Made by a program: the position numbers and the translations under genes
The notes under the pieces: generated by a model
What the model was told of the DNA's origin: nothing
Databases searched by the model: none
The model's input: only the letters and a program-made list of their open reading frames with translations
From: Lepas anatifera
Taxonomy: Eukaryota; Arthropoda; Thecostraca; Lepadidae
Direction: 5' to 3'
Length of the DNA stretch: 64,000 nucleotides
NCBI GenBank assembly: GCA_034440635.1
Contig: JAOTON010001141.1
Location: 586,001 to 650,000 of the forward strand
Shown: positions 12,285-24,929 of the stretch, in pieces
Layout of the letters: each line of letters opens with the position of its first letter
Numbering within the stretch: position 1 is the stretch's first letter

Positions 12285-13934
12285 ACGTTCTTATCTTTAA
12301 AGGCATCTTAGAAAACAAGAAGCGACAGGGAGGCAAAATTTTACCAGTTCGAAATAGAACGCACGTGCTCGTGAAATCCAGAGGAATCAGGTCTGGTCGG
12401 TTAACTACGCTGACGACAGGCAAAATCATCAGCTCTGATGGTGACGATGCCGGCGTCCAGGCTGGTCACGTCTCCTCATGTGTTCGAGATTTTTGTGCCG
12501 TCCCAGCGATGTCAAATTTCGAGATTTCAACATTTTGACATTTCGACATTTCAAAGGCAAAAAATATGGCGTGCAGGATCATTATGATGGTGTGCAGAAT
12601 AAAGGTGCTGCTTCAAATGTTGACGATTCAGGAGTGAAGGGCGACGATTCCAACGATCAGACCCAGAAATACGGTGTTGAAGATGACGGGACTGAAGGTC
12701 TGAAGTTACTGGTGCAGAGCATGCAGGAGTCGTCGGACGGGATGAGGTAGCCTGCTCCCTGTCTGACGATGCTAGTGCTAGAGGCCACTCTGCTGGTATG
12801 TAGGGTCAAGTTATCGATAAGTTCTGTGACGATGGCGGTGTGTCTACCCCCTGTTGAGATGCTGGACCTCGAAGCCGCACACAGTGACATGGCGTGTAAC
12901 CATGGTGACGAAGTAGCACCATTGCGGGAGAGTGATGGCAACGGCTATTCTAGTTCACGGGATGAGGGCACTGGTGTGCATTGTTGCTAAGCTAGTGCAG
13001 AGGTGGGCGGCGGTGGAGGGCTTTTGCAGTCGACAAAAGGCTACTTGGCTGCAGTGAGGAAATCGATGAGCATGGTGGTTAATCAAATAATTTGGAAAAT
13101 CAGTCAATAAAATATTCAACATACAGGAATATGTGGTAGAATGGAGCGCTGTGTCACTGTGCCTTCACCCTCTTTAGATGGGAAATTATAAAACTAACTC
13201 TCTGTCGCTAACTGAAAAGGTGCCAAATTGACATCAGATCAAGTCAGGTCAATGAGTTATGACGTCATCTTAAAACTTATGTAAAGTGATTCTGCTCTTC
13301 TAAAATGAGTCTGACAAAACCAGAGTGTAGCTCGGCTTATAGAAGAGAAAAGTTTCTAAACATCATTCAAAATCTCTTGAAACGAAAAATATGCAAGCTG
13401 AAATCAAATTTTGTGGTCAAGGTCACCAGAGGTCACCAAATTTCAAGATTTTCGGAATGCTTTCTATAACCTTTGAACGAAAAAGATCTTAGTATCTTGG
13501 TATCTTAGTAATGAGCATGAGGGCAATTCCAGCACCAATCGACCAAGGCCTACACGGTACCTCTCCGATTTTCTTTAAAATTGGCATATAGGGTTCTCAT
13601 GGACCCCGAGCTGAATCTGAGAGTTTCAGCTCAATCGGAATAAAACTTTAGAGTTATTGCCTCAGGCATTTTTGAAAATCTGCTTACAGTGCATTTTTAG
13701 ATGACCATACAACCCACAGAGACTAATGAACTATGTATTAAATATACCTTTTCCTGTCTATCATGATCAGGTACCGTGTAGATTTGCCATTTGGCTGGTC
13801 GATTGGTGCTGGATTGCCCATGACCCAAGGATTCGAATGATATGCAGCATATCTTTAAAAGGCAATTATTTAACTCTTATCTAAAGTCAAGGTCATAATG
13901 TGACCTAACGAGGTCATACCACATATCACTTGAA
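12285..13934. other. No gene recognised; scattered repeat words
   Basis: Short frames around 12478-12990 lack recognisable domains. From about 13200 onward, GGTCA-type words recur as in the neighbouring repeats. A TGACGTCA palindrome occurs at 13260-13267. Confidence 0.4.
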
Positions 13935-14225
13935 TTATTTGGCCAATACGAACATATTGATGCATTTTCTTCTAGCTCTCATGGCTTCCGAGTTATAAGG
14001 GATTTTCGCATTTTGGCCCACTGTGACTTAACGGATCGACGGATATGGCTGAAACTCAGCTCCAGAGTATCAGACGGTAAGGCACTTCCACCATCTTTCA
14101 TTTTTTCCGCTTCACTTCCGTTTCTCGAGATCTTAGGGAGATTTCGATTGGACCTCGCACGCGATTGTGTGTGCGAAAGGAGCCCAGGCGGTGCCGGGTT
14201 AGCCCTCTTGGTTCTTACACCTTAG
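13935..14225 (+). repeat. Interspersed repeat, family E copy 3
   Basis: Shares the ATTGATGC, TTCTAG, GAGTTATAAG and GGCGGTGCCGGGTTA phrases with copy 1 near 2490-2890. Confidence 0.4.
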
Positions 14226-15034
14226 GGGATATTTTAGCACCTCAATTTCAATGCAAGTTGACGCCATATCGCTCTTTAATGCGCTTGTTAAGCTTCAACA
14301 GCTTTCATTGACCATGTTGGTGTAAATAGGGCTGGAACCTAGCATGTAAGGAATATTAGTCAGTAAAACATAACCACGAAGTGGCAGTGCGTGCCGTCTG
14401 CTGGCCTCAGGGCTGAATCTGGAAGACGGGACAACGATGCCTAATTCCGACAAAAGCCTGGCAGAGGTCGTGCCTTGAAGATCAAGCCGTGCGAGTAAAA
14501 AAAGACTATTTGATTTATTCATGCCGGCAGCCTCAACTACTTGGGTTAGGATATTTTCACGCTTCTATGATTAATAGACGCGAGCTTCGTTCATTCAGAT
14601 TTAATGGAAACCTCACACTGACCTTTGGCTTCGAGACACATCTCAAAAGCATAGATGGTGTGCGTGCTTTATTCCGTCTCTCTGCAGGTATTCCTAGAAA
14701 CTTATATGAGGTGCCAGAACCAAGCTGATCAGAACCATGATTTTTTCAGGCTGGAAGCAGACAGCTATACTTTTCCAGCACTGGAGAGCTGCGTATTGAT
14801 GATCAGTAAATATTTTTACGAATCAACAATATCAACATTGCTAGTTCTAATTTTGTACGGTTTCAAGAGATACATGGGGCTCATACTCCACCGTCTCCTT
14901 ACAGTTCATTAGATCCATTATAGGTGTGAAATTGAATTCCTAATCCAATCATTTTGCCCCAAAATCAACTCCAGGAAAGCCAGGAGCTGACAAAGTGGGC
15001 ATCGGTATTTGGTAGAACATTGGTATATTCAGCT

Positions 15035-15062
15035 CTATAGCACAAGTATACTTGTGCTATAG
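15035..15062. repeat. Perfect 28-bp palindrome
   Basis: Two 14-base halves, CTATAGCACAAGTA and its exact reverse complement, abut with no spacer. It could be the centre of a foldback element or a symmetric protein-binding site. No flanking duplication was found. Confidence 0.85.
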
Positions 15063-15388
15063 GGTGGTGGCCCGGAACTTTGACGAGTTTGGAGAGTGGG
15101 AGGGAGCCGGAGTGTGTTCTCACTTCTTTGGGCGGGCTGACCGGCGGTGTGACTGAGCTGGTCTTCAGGTGGGGTTGGGGGGAGCGTGAGCTACAGTAGC
15201 TAGTGAATAAGAAACACATGAGCTGCTCATCAAGTTCTCGACTGATTGCTTTGTACAGAGCGTTCGTGGGGTGGCGGGTGAAAGAGGATCACGCCGCTCT
15301 GGCTTCTTTGAGGAGAGTCATGACCCCGCCGCCTATCGCCCCTGGTCCAACAGTGTGAATAGCCGAATGCTCATTTGCAAGATAATTA

Positions 15389-15473
15389 CCACTGGCAAGA
15401 GGAGGAGGAGGGGGGGGCACCGGGGCAACCGTGCTCCGGTGCCCCCTCCCCTCGTAGTTCCGCCTCCAGTGCT
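15389..15473. repeat. Small GC-rich foldback, probable hAT-like MITE remnant
   Basis: A CACTGGC..AGGAGG left end and a CCTCC..GCCTCCAGTG right end bracket a G-rich arm and a C-rich arm (GGGGGCACCGG and CCGGTGCCCCC) around a short centre. No 8-bp flanking duplication is visible. Confidence 0.4.
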
Positions 15474-15649
15474 GTGATTAATAAGTCCTTCAACGCTGAA
15501 CTGGTTGGAGCATCAGTTTCAGGAATAAAGCTCAGTGTAGAGGCGTACCTGCCAGAAAAAGGCTAAAGTAAAGGTGCAGCTAGAGTGAATCTATCAAATC
15601 TACTCCGGTAATACATTTTGGACCATTATGATTGCATAGCAAAGTCACG

Positions 15650-16320
15650 GTGCTTCTTTCCAAACAGCTCACTAACCAAAAATTACAGTAGACTTGAACA
15701 ATCCCGTAGAACCTTGGCAGATTATGCGAGACAAATCCTGAAAGTAAGCGTCAGACTGTACGCTTCGGACAAAACACCGCAGACACATTTCATCAGCGTT
15801 TTTGTGGGCCACATCCTTGAAAATCTTGGCGAGCTCAGCGGCAGTGAAACACCACTTCCGGTCTCAAATGATGCCTCACAGAATCTGGTCAGCCTCTCCA
15901 TCGGCTAAGAATGCTCTTGGCCGCGGAGTCGGTGCTAAGCCACCCTATATCCAAGGCTCTCACAAAAGCGGGGAGGTCTTTACATCATTCAGCCCGTTGC
16001 GGAAGTGTTCTCGCTGGGTGCATCTCCAGTTGACCGAGTACTTCAGAGTTTCGGGCACCTCCGGGCTGGCTGACAGCTCAATGAATCGATCAAACCTATA
16101 TGTATATCTATTTCAGTGGTGTCCTGAAGAGAGAGTCTGGTCAGTTGTCTTCCTGATACTTCACACGTGGCTACCACGTGACATTTTGACCGCGCTCTCA
16201 CTCTGGCTTACTGATACAGGCCATGACTTGTGCTGGGGCAGAGCCATTCCTTCGACCCAAACAGCCCACAGCCGTCTCCCATTCCTACCAGTCGAGACGA
16301 AAACACTGCGCATCCCGCCT
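15650..16320 (-). pseudogene. Decayed coding-like stretch, unrecognised
   Basis: The minus strand shows consecutive peptide-like frames in shifting phase. The first is FDRFIELSASPEVPETLK (about 16097-16040), continuing to NWRCTQREHFRNGLND. Next, one base out of phase, is LPAFVRALDIGWLSTDSAAK. Further on is AAELAKIFKDVAHKNADEMC. An upstream piece near 16318-16220 contains GCGLFGSKEWLCPSTSHG and ends near a possible GTAAGC donor. The composition looks like real protein, but stops and phase changes interrupt it. It may be a dead transposon gene or a host pseudogene. I cannot name the family. Confidence 0.3.
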
Positions 16321-17016
16321 CACTGATTTGATATAGGTCCTCCACGTAGAAAAGCTGCGAACTGAATCCGGCGCGGCACTAAAAGACTGTTCTCGGAGCC
16401 AAGTTTCAATGACGCATCTGCGAAATATGTCACTATGACTGCCATCATGTATTCAAGTTCCTCTTGCTCCGATATGAATAATATGCAGCAGCGTCTGGGG
16501 AATGTTCTGTCCTTGAAACAAACACAACAGGCTAGGCAAAATTAACATGTAACAAAAGCTTTGTCCTAAACAAGAGAGCGCATAACGCAGGTGCTGGAAA
16601 CATTGGTAGCGGTCCGCTTTCACATCCCCACCACTTCTGCATTCTGTGCTTGACAATGGCTTATTTGAGACGCAGATAGCGACAGATATATCTACAGACT
16701 ATTCAAATTTAGAGCATGAAACGTGCTGAAAGCATCAAAAGTTGACAATCTGTCGGACCAATCAAACTTGAGGTCCCCCACCCACTCCATTAGCTACTAA
16801 TGAACATCGTTAGCCACTGTTTCGTCATGGAAAATGCATCGTTTCGTCTCACCTGAACATACGTGGGCGAGTATTGATCCAAGTAGAAAATACCCAGCTC
16901 GCCCAACACCCAGGGCTGACGGGAGAGAAATGAGCTTTCTGTTGGTAAAATGTCTAATAATCATGGAATAGAACATAAGCATCCTTTGGTCATATTTGAG
17001 TAAACCATTTTGTCTG

Positions 17017-17276
17017 CATACGCGGATCCAGGTGGATGGAAGGGGAAGGGGCAGGTGCCTGCCCCCATCGACCCTCAGCGCCCCCTGAAAGTGTCACGGA
17101 GCCCCCTGACAGGTCCATGGCGCCCCCTGAAATGTTGCTTCTCACCCCCCCCCTCCCGATGCGCAAATCGGCGCCCACCGCTAAGATTTTGCGCCCACCT
17201 GATAGGTTTTGACGGTCAAAAGTGGCGCCCCTGCTCTGGATGTGCCACCCGATTGGCAATCCTGGATCCGCCTATG
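17017..17276. mobile_element. hAT-like MITE, 260 bp
   Basis: The terminal inverted repeats are CATACGCGGATCCAGG and CATAGGCGGATCCAGG (15 of 16 identical). The flanks TTTGTCTG and TTTTTCTG match at 7 of 8 bases, as expected for an 8-bp hAT target duplication. It has no coding capacity. It lies only ~75 bp upstream of the proposed start codon of the calmodulin-like gene, so it may sit in that gene's promoter or 5' UTR. Confidence 0.75.
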
Positions 17277-17351
17277 TTTTTCTGCCTCATTTTAAAACAC
17301 TACAGCCTGTATACATTACTACGTAAGTCACACAATATTTTTTGCTGAAAC

Positions 17352-17465
17352 ATGCTCCCCAAAGACACTCAATCCAGCATTCCTGCAAGCAAAAAGCGAT
17401 ACGATACGGTTGACTCACACTACGCCGGCTTGCCGTATTTAACCAAGGAAGAGGCTGCTGGTATG
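17352..17465 (+). CDS. Calmodulin-like gene, putative exon 1
   Basis: An ATG opens a 38-codon frame rich in charged residues (contains SKKRYDTVDSHYAGLPYL). Splicing at ATG|GTATAT joins exon 2 in phase 0. The alternative donor GTATGG five bases upstream would break the frame. No domain is recognised, so the start is tentative. Confidence 0.4.
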
Positions 17466-17549
17466 GTATATTTTTAGTCCCTCGTGTGCTATCTAACTAA
17501 ACTTTATTTCATTGACCATCGCTCACCAAATGTGCCTGCTTTCATACAG

Positions 17550-17612
17550 AGACCCGGACCATCCTCACGCGCTGGCAAATACTTGGGGTTCAAGCAGCCA
17601 CATGGAGACAAG
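17550..17612 (+). CDS. Calmodulin-like gene, putative exon 2
   Basis: A 21-codon phase-0 exon (contains SSRAGKYLGFKQPHGDK) lies between a CATACAG acceptor and an AAG|GTGTCA donor. It is accepted because it joins exons 1 and 3 in frame. Its brevity leaves room for doubt. Confidence 0.4.
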
Positions 17613-17751
17613 GTGTCAGCCTACTGAAGGTTCTCCCCCGTGTGAACACAATTCGACCCACCTGATAGCACTTCCCATATCCCACGAGAAAACGTGATCA
17701 AACAGGGCTGGGTTAAAGCAGACCATAAGAAGTGCGTTCGTGTTCCCCCAG

Positions 17752-17932
17752 GCTCGGACCAAAGCCTGCGCTGGGGATACGGTGTCTAAGCCTCCTCCGC
17801 CGCGGAACTACCAGAAGGGCTCCAAGGGCGGCAAAGGCAAGAAAGGCAACAAGAAGAGCCGGCATCAACAGTACGATTTGATCGTGACCATCGACTTAGT
17901 GGAGTATGGGCTGACTGAGGAGTTAGTTGCAG
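17752..17932 (+). CDS. Calmodulin-like gene, exon 3 (basic linker and start of EF core)
   Basis: The acceptor TTCCCCCAG precedes a frame encoding a proline run, the basic Gly/Lys segment and a hydrophobic-acidic stretch. It ends in YGLTEELVA, equivalent to the LTEEQIAEFKEAF start of calmodulins. The donor is GCAG|GTAATT, phase 1, which completes the Glu codon of EFKEAF with exon 4. Confidence 0.7.
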
Positions 17933-18211
17933 GTAATTGTTCAGCTACTGCTACAGCTACAGCTGCGCTAATTGTACAGCTACAAAGCTTGACAAGCAGC
18001 TGCTCTCTGTGTATATTTCTCGGGAAGTTCGATGAAAACCAGTTCAACTTTAGTTTGTTTATTTTAGTCAAGCCCTGTTGAGTCAGGCTCAGAGTCAGAG
18101 CTGACTCTGATTATATTTAAGTTTGTATTGGTTCAGGGTTGAGTCGACTCACTTTTGAATTCGGTTTGATTTAGAGTCGGCTCAATTACTCAGCCGGATA
18201 TGTTGAGCGAG

Positions 18212-18331
<120 letters not shown>

Positions 18332-18681
18332 CCAACATTTGTTTCATGTAAACATTAATTACAACCAAATCCCACGCTTTATGTCAGACTGCATACAGGA
18401 GTTTCTAGAGCAGAGCGTGGCAGTTTTCCGGCGTTGCTCACCCTGGCCCTGTAGAGAGGTCATCCACTGAGGTTTCCTTTCGTTTCTCGATTGAGTCTCC
18501 AACCTGATGACCACCTAATGGTGCCCCACGGAGTCCTTCGTGGCGGGCAGAATCAGATTACGTCTCAAAGTCAAAAGTTAGAATTGAGGCGGCTCAAAAT
18601 CAAAAGTTTTTGGACATTTGTACTAGAAAGTCTGACTTTTGAAACAATAACACTATTATTAGATTATTAGATATTAAGACA

Positions 18682-18682
18682 T

Positions 18683-18710
<28 letters not shown>
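18682..18710. repeat. (AT)n microsatellite
   Basis: About 14 AT dinucleotides in the same intron, flanked by two ATTATTAGATATTAAG phrases. Confidence 0.9.
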
Positions 18711-18713
<3 letters not shown>

Positions 18714-18914
18714 TATTATATATTATTAGATATTAAGTAGGCACTACTATTAGAACTAGTCAACCCTATTGCAGTCCTTGGGATGCTATTTTTGATAATA
18801 GATACGTTTTTAGCGCAATATACACATCAGGCATAGTGAGTGAGGTCTGACAAATACCTTTTCAATAGCGAAGGTCAGCTTTCCCAACGCTTATGGATGA
18901 AGCAGCCTTCTCAT

Positions 18915-19066
<152 letters not shown>

Positions 19067-20001
19067 CGGCCTTTGGTGCGAAACTAATTCATCTGTTCAT
19101 ACTGTGACAGAACAGAAGATGTAGCCATTGTAGTCAGAATCCAAAAGAAAACCAGGTTAGTGGAACCATGCCTCATACGCACACTTTAATATGTCCGAAG
19201 TGAAGATGTCTTGGTGGGGAGCGTCCTGTAGGCATGCATGTCCTGAGATGCCGCTGACATAATCCTTACCTGTTCAGTTTCCAACGCGGTGTCGGGCGAG
19301 GCAATCCACTGGGGACATCCTTCCAAATCATCACCTCGCTGTCACTTTCAGCCATTGTTCAAAAGGCTCATGGGGCTTATTCTTCCAGCATGTCGATGCC
19401 CCTTGTCACCGAACCAGCTTTACCATGGAGTTTCCGCCTAAGAATGAGGCCCAACTGCAACAGCACGAATTCTTCTCCCCACACCTGTCAATCAGCCACT
19501 TCAGCCTGTTCTAAACCAACAAGGTTCACGTGCGAGGACGTCCTTTTTCCTCTTAGTAAGCCCTTGAAACCTCGATCCAGCAGCGTGATACGCACGCTAC
19601 TAAGAAAGCTTTGCAAAGACCGGGGACAGATAGGCCCACCGCTGAGAACTCTCAGCAGAGCAGCAGGGAGCTCGCATGTGAAATGAGTGCGCGGGCGCTA
19701 CTTTGGTGCGATTGGCACTGTTGCCGCTCACCTGCCACTCAGAAGAGTGGCCCGCCGACCGCGCTCGGGTCACCAGCTGACCCGGCGCAGTGACGTCACG
19801 ACGCCCCGGGCGGTGGCCGGGCGGAACCGTCCTCCGGCGTCGATGCGAGTACTAATTAGTGCTCACTATTTGATTGCGCTACATGTACTTAGTTCTAGTA
19901 ATATTATACCACACAAAGCGCTAGGTCACAGCCAGTGATTGATCACCAAATCTCGAGGTGTTGCAGAACCGCTAATGCACGTTTTTCCTGCATGACCACA
20001 G

Positions 20002-20103
20002 AGTTCAAGGAAGCCTTCATGCTGTTGGACAGGGATGAAGATGGTGTCATCAGTGTCAAAGAGCTGGGCGTTGTAATGAAGTCATTGGGGCAACGACCTT
20101 CGG
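20002..20103 (+). CDS. Calmodulin-like gene, exon 4 (EF-hand 1)
   Basis: The acceptor is GACCACAG and the donor TCGG|GTAAGT. It encodes [20 protein letters not shown] and onward to [13 protein letters not shown]. The EF-loop has Asp at 1, 3 and 5, Gly at 6 and Glu at 12, so calcium binding is expected. It corresponds to the first helix-loop-helix of calmodulin. Confidence 0.9.
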
Positions 20104-20404
20104 GTAAGTGTCAGCTCTGAGCCATGGCCTTGGAAAGATACGAGGGAGAGTGTCCATGTTACACCACTTTAGGGAAATCAGGATATTTCCCTGAGAATAC
20201 GAGAGCTACCGGGCTGACTTTTCTCAGATGTCAAAACGGATTTTCTTCTTTGGTTTTCTTCTTTCTGGAACCCTGGCGACCTATTCAATTTACAAAAATT
20301 GCACAGGATTCGAGAGAATTCCACTACCCTGCAGAAATGTGCTACCTCTGTTGTTGGGCTGCCAACTCTCGGTATTTCACAGCCTGGTAAACTGTATTTC
20401 ACAG

Positions 20405-20540
20405 CAAATGAACTGGAGCGAATGACGACCAAAGTCAACCAGGAAGGCATGGGACAAATAGAGTTCAACGAGTTTCTACAGATGATGGCAAGAAAAATGT
20501 CCGATGGGCAGAGCGAAGAAGATCTCAAAGAAGCTTTCAG
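20405..20540 (+). CDS. Calmodulin-like gene, exon 5 (EF-hand 2 and central linker)
   Basis: The acceptor is TTTCACAG and the donor TTCAG|GTTGGT. It encodes ANELERMTTKVNQEGMGQIE and then FNEFLQMMARKMSDG..EEDLKEAFR. The second EF loop has Asn, Glu and Met where calmodulin has Asp, Asp and Gly/Asn, so calcium binding is doubtful. The acidic linker toward the C lobe is conserved. Confidence 0.9.
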
Positions 20541-20907
20541 GTTGGTTAGCATTATGAGTGAGTATGTATTTCTCTTTATTTCAATATTTTTGTCCGAGTT
20601 CACGTATATTTCAAGGCACTAGTTTACTTAGAACCAGGTTTTTGTATGTTTTATTGTTAAGAAAAAACAAGAAATTAGGCTAGCTGTTAAGTTTATTCCT
20701 GAGTTGAGTTAATATCATCCTGTGGTAATAATATATTTGTCTCTCTTGTAGTTTATCCAGACTAATCGTTAATAGACTCTTAGAAAACACGTTCGTAAAA
20801 GTGCGAGCTCAATTGATACCATAATCCCTTTTGAGCTTTATTTGCATTTATCCATGATTCGAGAAAGCATACCTACAAAAGGATACCTAGACACCTAAAA
20901 GCATACC

Positions 20908-21525
20908 TACAGGGTGACCAAAAACGGGCCCCAACGTTCGAAAGGCCATACGGCATGCTTTGAGTCGGTTTTAATGAATTTTGGACATAAATACGCTTTT
21001 GTGTGTTAAGTCAGATGCCAAAATATCATAGTAATAGAACTACAACTCTCTATTCGTATCAAATATTCTAGACATCCTTTTTTTAATCTGTTCTTTTTGT
21101 GCATTGTACTTACAAGTTTAAACGCTCCGCAAATTAAATATAAAAATGGCGGGACTTTTCGATAAGCATGCAGCCTAAGAGAGCCTCAATGCAGATAATG
21201 AAACCAATCAGTCACTTGGGATGCCCAGGGAAGTGCATAGTCGAGCTTGAAGAGAACCTCAGGGGTTGGGCCACCTTGCCCGAGGAATCTGGTGCGCGGG
21301 ATAAAACAGTCCCTCTTTGAAATATCCAGGACACTACACCGACCACTAATCTTTTTTGTCGTTTTTGAGAATGCGGATCGAAATAGGATGTCTAGACTGT
21401 TTGGCAAATGTTTTATTATTTTTTGATATTTTGGTATCTTCTCCCACACGCATTTTGTGTTCTATTTAACCGACGTAAATTTGCGTTTGGTTGTTGGGGC
21501 CCGTTTTTTTGTACGTTGACATAGG
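20908..21525. mobile_element. TIR element, possibly Tc1/mariner-type MITE
   Basis: The left end TACAGGGTGACCAAAAA with CGGGCCCCAAC is mirrored near 21492-21515 by GTTGGGGCCCG plus a T run. That gives inverted repeats with a shared core CGGGCCCCAAC. The left terminus resembles mariner ends (TA, then CAGGGTG). The right terminus is degraded. No transposase frame was found. It sits in the long intron between exons 5 and 6 of the calmodulin-like gene. Confidence 0.5.
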
Positions 21526-24371
21526 TGTGTGTTCAAAAAGGATATATCTATGAGACCTTGTGAAAAAATCGTTCAAAAGCATAGAATGAATCTGCTTTGC
21601 TATCGTAAACAGAGGAAGCATGGATGGTCGTAGGCCTTGATTTATCCAGTCTTCATCTTCTGTCGATTAGCAGTTTATTCGCCTTCCGCACCAGCTCCAG
21701 TTCTGCAATATCTTCAAGCGAAAACACTTATTTGACCCTATATGTTTTGGTACTGACTTCTATTTGAAATGCAGCCCAGAGATTTCCAAACACACTGCGT
21801 CATCGGTAAGGAGCCTTTTATTATAGGGAATGGCTTCAAAGCATATTTTTAGTCATGCCTTCTTTTGATCAGAGTGGACGTTAAACTAATGTTTTACTAG
21901 TGTTTTACCACCCATGCTTATCTATCCTCAAAATAATGCACTTATGGTTCTAAGTGATATGTTAGAGCGAAATATACATTTTCTCCATGCGAATTTATTT
22001 TTCTCTAGAATTCATTTGTATCTCCCGGTTGCTTGCATGGCCATTGTACCTTTGAATTAATTGTCTGGCTTAAAAATCAATTAGGGGAAATTGGGGCGTA
22101 TTCATGCACTTTTCAGTAAATCGGCTACGAATCCATCTAGTTTTCTTGCAGGATTTATAAATCTATCAATCTAAATTAATCAAATTTGCATACAACGCCA
22201 ACTCAACCGTGTGGTGGTCAGTCAGTTACCTTTGATTAACCACTTTTTCTGTTCTTTTGACTATTTCAGGCCATATGAGCTAGAAATTTCCGGCACGTCA
22301 GTTATACCAACCTGTCCCATCGGCGGGACAAGATGATACATTTGTGAGGTGACCTTTTCATGCCATCTCGTTCATATAGCGCTAAAGTCATCACTCAGTC
22401 TACTATGATGGTGAACTGGTGCGACCACGCGGCTGAGGCGATCTCAAAATGTAGGTTAGACTTCGAAAGTTTTTAAATCAAAACGCCTTTGTCCGATTTT
22501 CAAAGTTATTTCATCAAGTGATGCACCGTTAAATGTTTACACATGTAGTCAAGTAGCGATTTTCGCTTTCAAACAGTTTTCCAGCCACCTTGGAGACGCA
22601 AATAATGGGGGATGGGTGGAAGGGCTCTGAGACCTTCTTCCTCCAGTGCGCGTGTTGACTCATGCTTTTACGGAGGGTAGTTCAACTACCTACCACCCCT
22701 AAAGTTGTTTGCACAAGGCCAAAAACAGCGATGTGCAGCGCAACTGCCTGTCGTAGCCGTTACATGATCTTTTCTTGGAACCTCTGAAAAAATTAAGGTC
22801 CAGTGTATTTCAGGTCAGGTTACCAGTCCGGGTCAAGTGACATATCCTAAAAAATATTTAGAGGTGTAGCAGTAAGAGCAGACTTAAGCTTTCGATCAGA
22901 GATTCACTTTACATAACAATGCCATCGAAAACATACTAACATGACATGGTGATACTAACATATTAACATAGCATACGATACTAAGCATACTAACATTGCA
23001 TAACATGACTTATGACTCATCAGCTTCCATGACTTTTTAATTATTCTCACTGTATCAGCTTACTCGCGTATGGTAACACCCTATGATACCGCACTGTTTG
23101 CAGGAAAAGCCGTACTCTTTTTTCTCCTGCTTAGCCGCATGATCATATTTCTGCCCGAAGACAGAGGGGCAGGGTCCAATTGACTCTGCTTCTACACATT
23201 GCACCATCATTGTATCACCTGGCATGGCTCAGGACTCTGTCATGACACAGCTATTGCCTCATATGCAATATATCCTTCCTAGCCCTGCCCTTGCCGCCCA
23301 TGTATAATTTTTGGGGCTTATCGACGCACCAACTGCCAGGGTCATAAGGAGTCACCCGCTCTTTCCCTGTTGGAAGAGCTTCTCAGGAGCCAGCTTGATC
23401 CTTGTTCAGGGAAGCAGCCGGGCCTTGTACCCGAGTGGGCTGCATGGAAGCCAGCTGCGCTGACCACTTTCAATTCGATGTGACCTCCTAAAAATGCGAT
23501 ATGCGTAAAATTGCGGTTTCAAATCTACCTCTATTCTAAGGGCAGCTAACGTTGTATCTTACCTCTGCATCTGCTGACCACCATTTGGAATCCATTATTT
23601 ATCCAGGTGTGCCACGGGCCCGCAGACCGGGCATGGCTACAGCATAAAAACTACCGAACAGTTCCTGTACAGAAGCTCTCATGGGCATCTCCTGACAGGC
23701 CAGTTTCTTTCCCTGTGGGCACCGTGAAACATTGCTTGGGCTTCACAGAGAGCACCATGACTAATCGGCCCGTGGGGCCCATAGACACCTACCGGTTTCG
23801 CCAGCGCCTTTAGTGCTGAGACACATGACTCTGGTGTTTCCGCGGCAGGCTGAAACCCAAGGTTACTTCAAATAAGGTTGACCCACTGAAGAAATTGCTT
23901 CCCCACGGTGACGTCACACAGCGATATGACAGCCAGATCGCTGCAGTAACTAAGGCATAACCTTTATGGAATTTGCAGAGGTAACTTTAGACGCATGTGC
24001 TTTTATTTGTTGGAATCAAATCCTCCTGAGAGGACACACTTTGAAATAAAATTGAATCTAAAATTACGATGAAAGACAAATTTAATCACTCGAGGTATAC
24101 TGTGCAGGGTACATGTCAAAGACGTTTGGAGCTGATTGATTTTAACATTGGACCTTATAGGTAAAAAAAAAATCATCTCCAGCGTGACGTCATAGTATAG
24201 ACGGCTCTGGATTGGTGGCTGGGGATTGGATGAAACCCAGTGCCTGTTCACTCCTTAAGACAGGACAAGTGGCAGACATTCCGTTTTGGTTTACGTCTGG
24301 TACCTGTGACAGGCACTCCCTGCCGGCTTGTCACTACGTACCAACATGCTTCGCACTTCGGTCTCTGACAG
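21526..24371. other. Intron 5 of the calmodulin-like gene, mostly unremarkable
   Basis: Apart from the SINE tail at 23311-23400 and a stretch at 22800-22920 that resembles 53150-53260, no feature is supported. TGACGTCA palindromes occur at 23909 and 24185. Confidence 0.4.
23311..23400 (-). repeat. SINE tail and body fragment
   Basis: The minus strand matches the body and tail of the SINE at 40104-40278 (GACCCTGGCAGTTGGTGCGTC). The tRNA-like head is not recognisable. Confidence 0.5.
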
Positions 24372-24520
24372 GGTGTTCGACAAGGACAATGACGGCTACT
24401 TGTCGGTCTCGGAGCTGCGCAGAATAATGACTTCGATGGGGGAGAAGATGACCAAGGCGGAGGTGGACGACATGATCTCAGAAGCGGACAAAGATGGCGT
24501 CGGCAGGATCAACTACCGCA
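24372..24520 (+). CDS. Calmodulin-like gene, exon 6 (EF-hands 3 and 4)
   Basis: The acceptor TCTGACAG supplies the G that completes the Arg codon of KEAFR. It encodes [19 protein letters not shown], then [20 protein letters not shown] and [12 protein letters not shown]-loop 3 is canonical. EF-loop 4 has Asp 1 and 3 and Gly 6, but residue 12 would be supplied by a codon starting with A if the GTGAGA donor is used. Without splicing, the frame reads on to a stop at 24655-24657, giving an unrelated tail. Confidence 0.85.
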
Positions 24521-24929
24521 GTGAGACTCATCGCTCAGCTCTTTGTTTTTTACTGGTCTGCGCTAGCCTAAGTGCCGTCCAGAATGTGGAACACCCTGGG
24601 AAATTGGTTCTTGTTTCATGTTTCATTGATGCTATCTACGTGCATGGTACATCGTGAGCTAAGAAGTTAAGGAACCTTGATACGTGTTCCAGTTTTTGCC
24701 GTAATGAAAGTAATAGGAAGAAGTGAATGTGTGTAATCGTTACATAAAAGCAAACAAAAAAAACCAACAGTGTCTATTCAAACCAATTTCAAATGAATTT
24801 CGATATTACTCGTCATTGAAACACTGTGCACTACTCTAACTCGACCGAAACACCACGTTTTGTGAAATAATCTATTACTGACCCCTTCTAAAGATATAAA
24901 CAGGAACGATACAACCCTGCTTCGTCTGT

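Noticed and set aside
12191..12990. Protein genes in the 90-115 codon frames
   Set aside because: The first overlaps the end of a family B repeat. None has a recognisable domain or splice sites in context.
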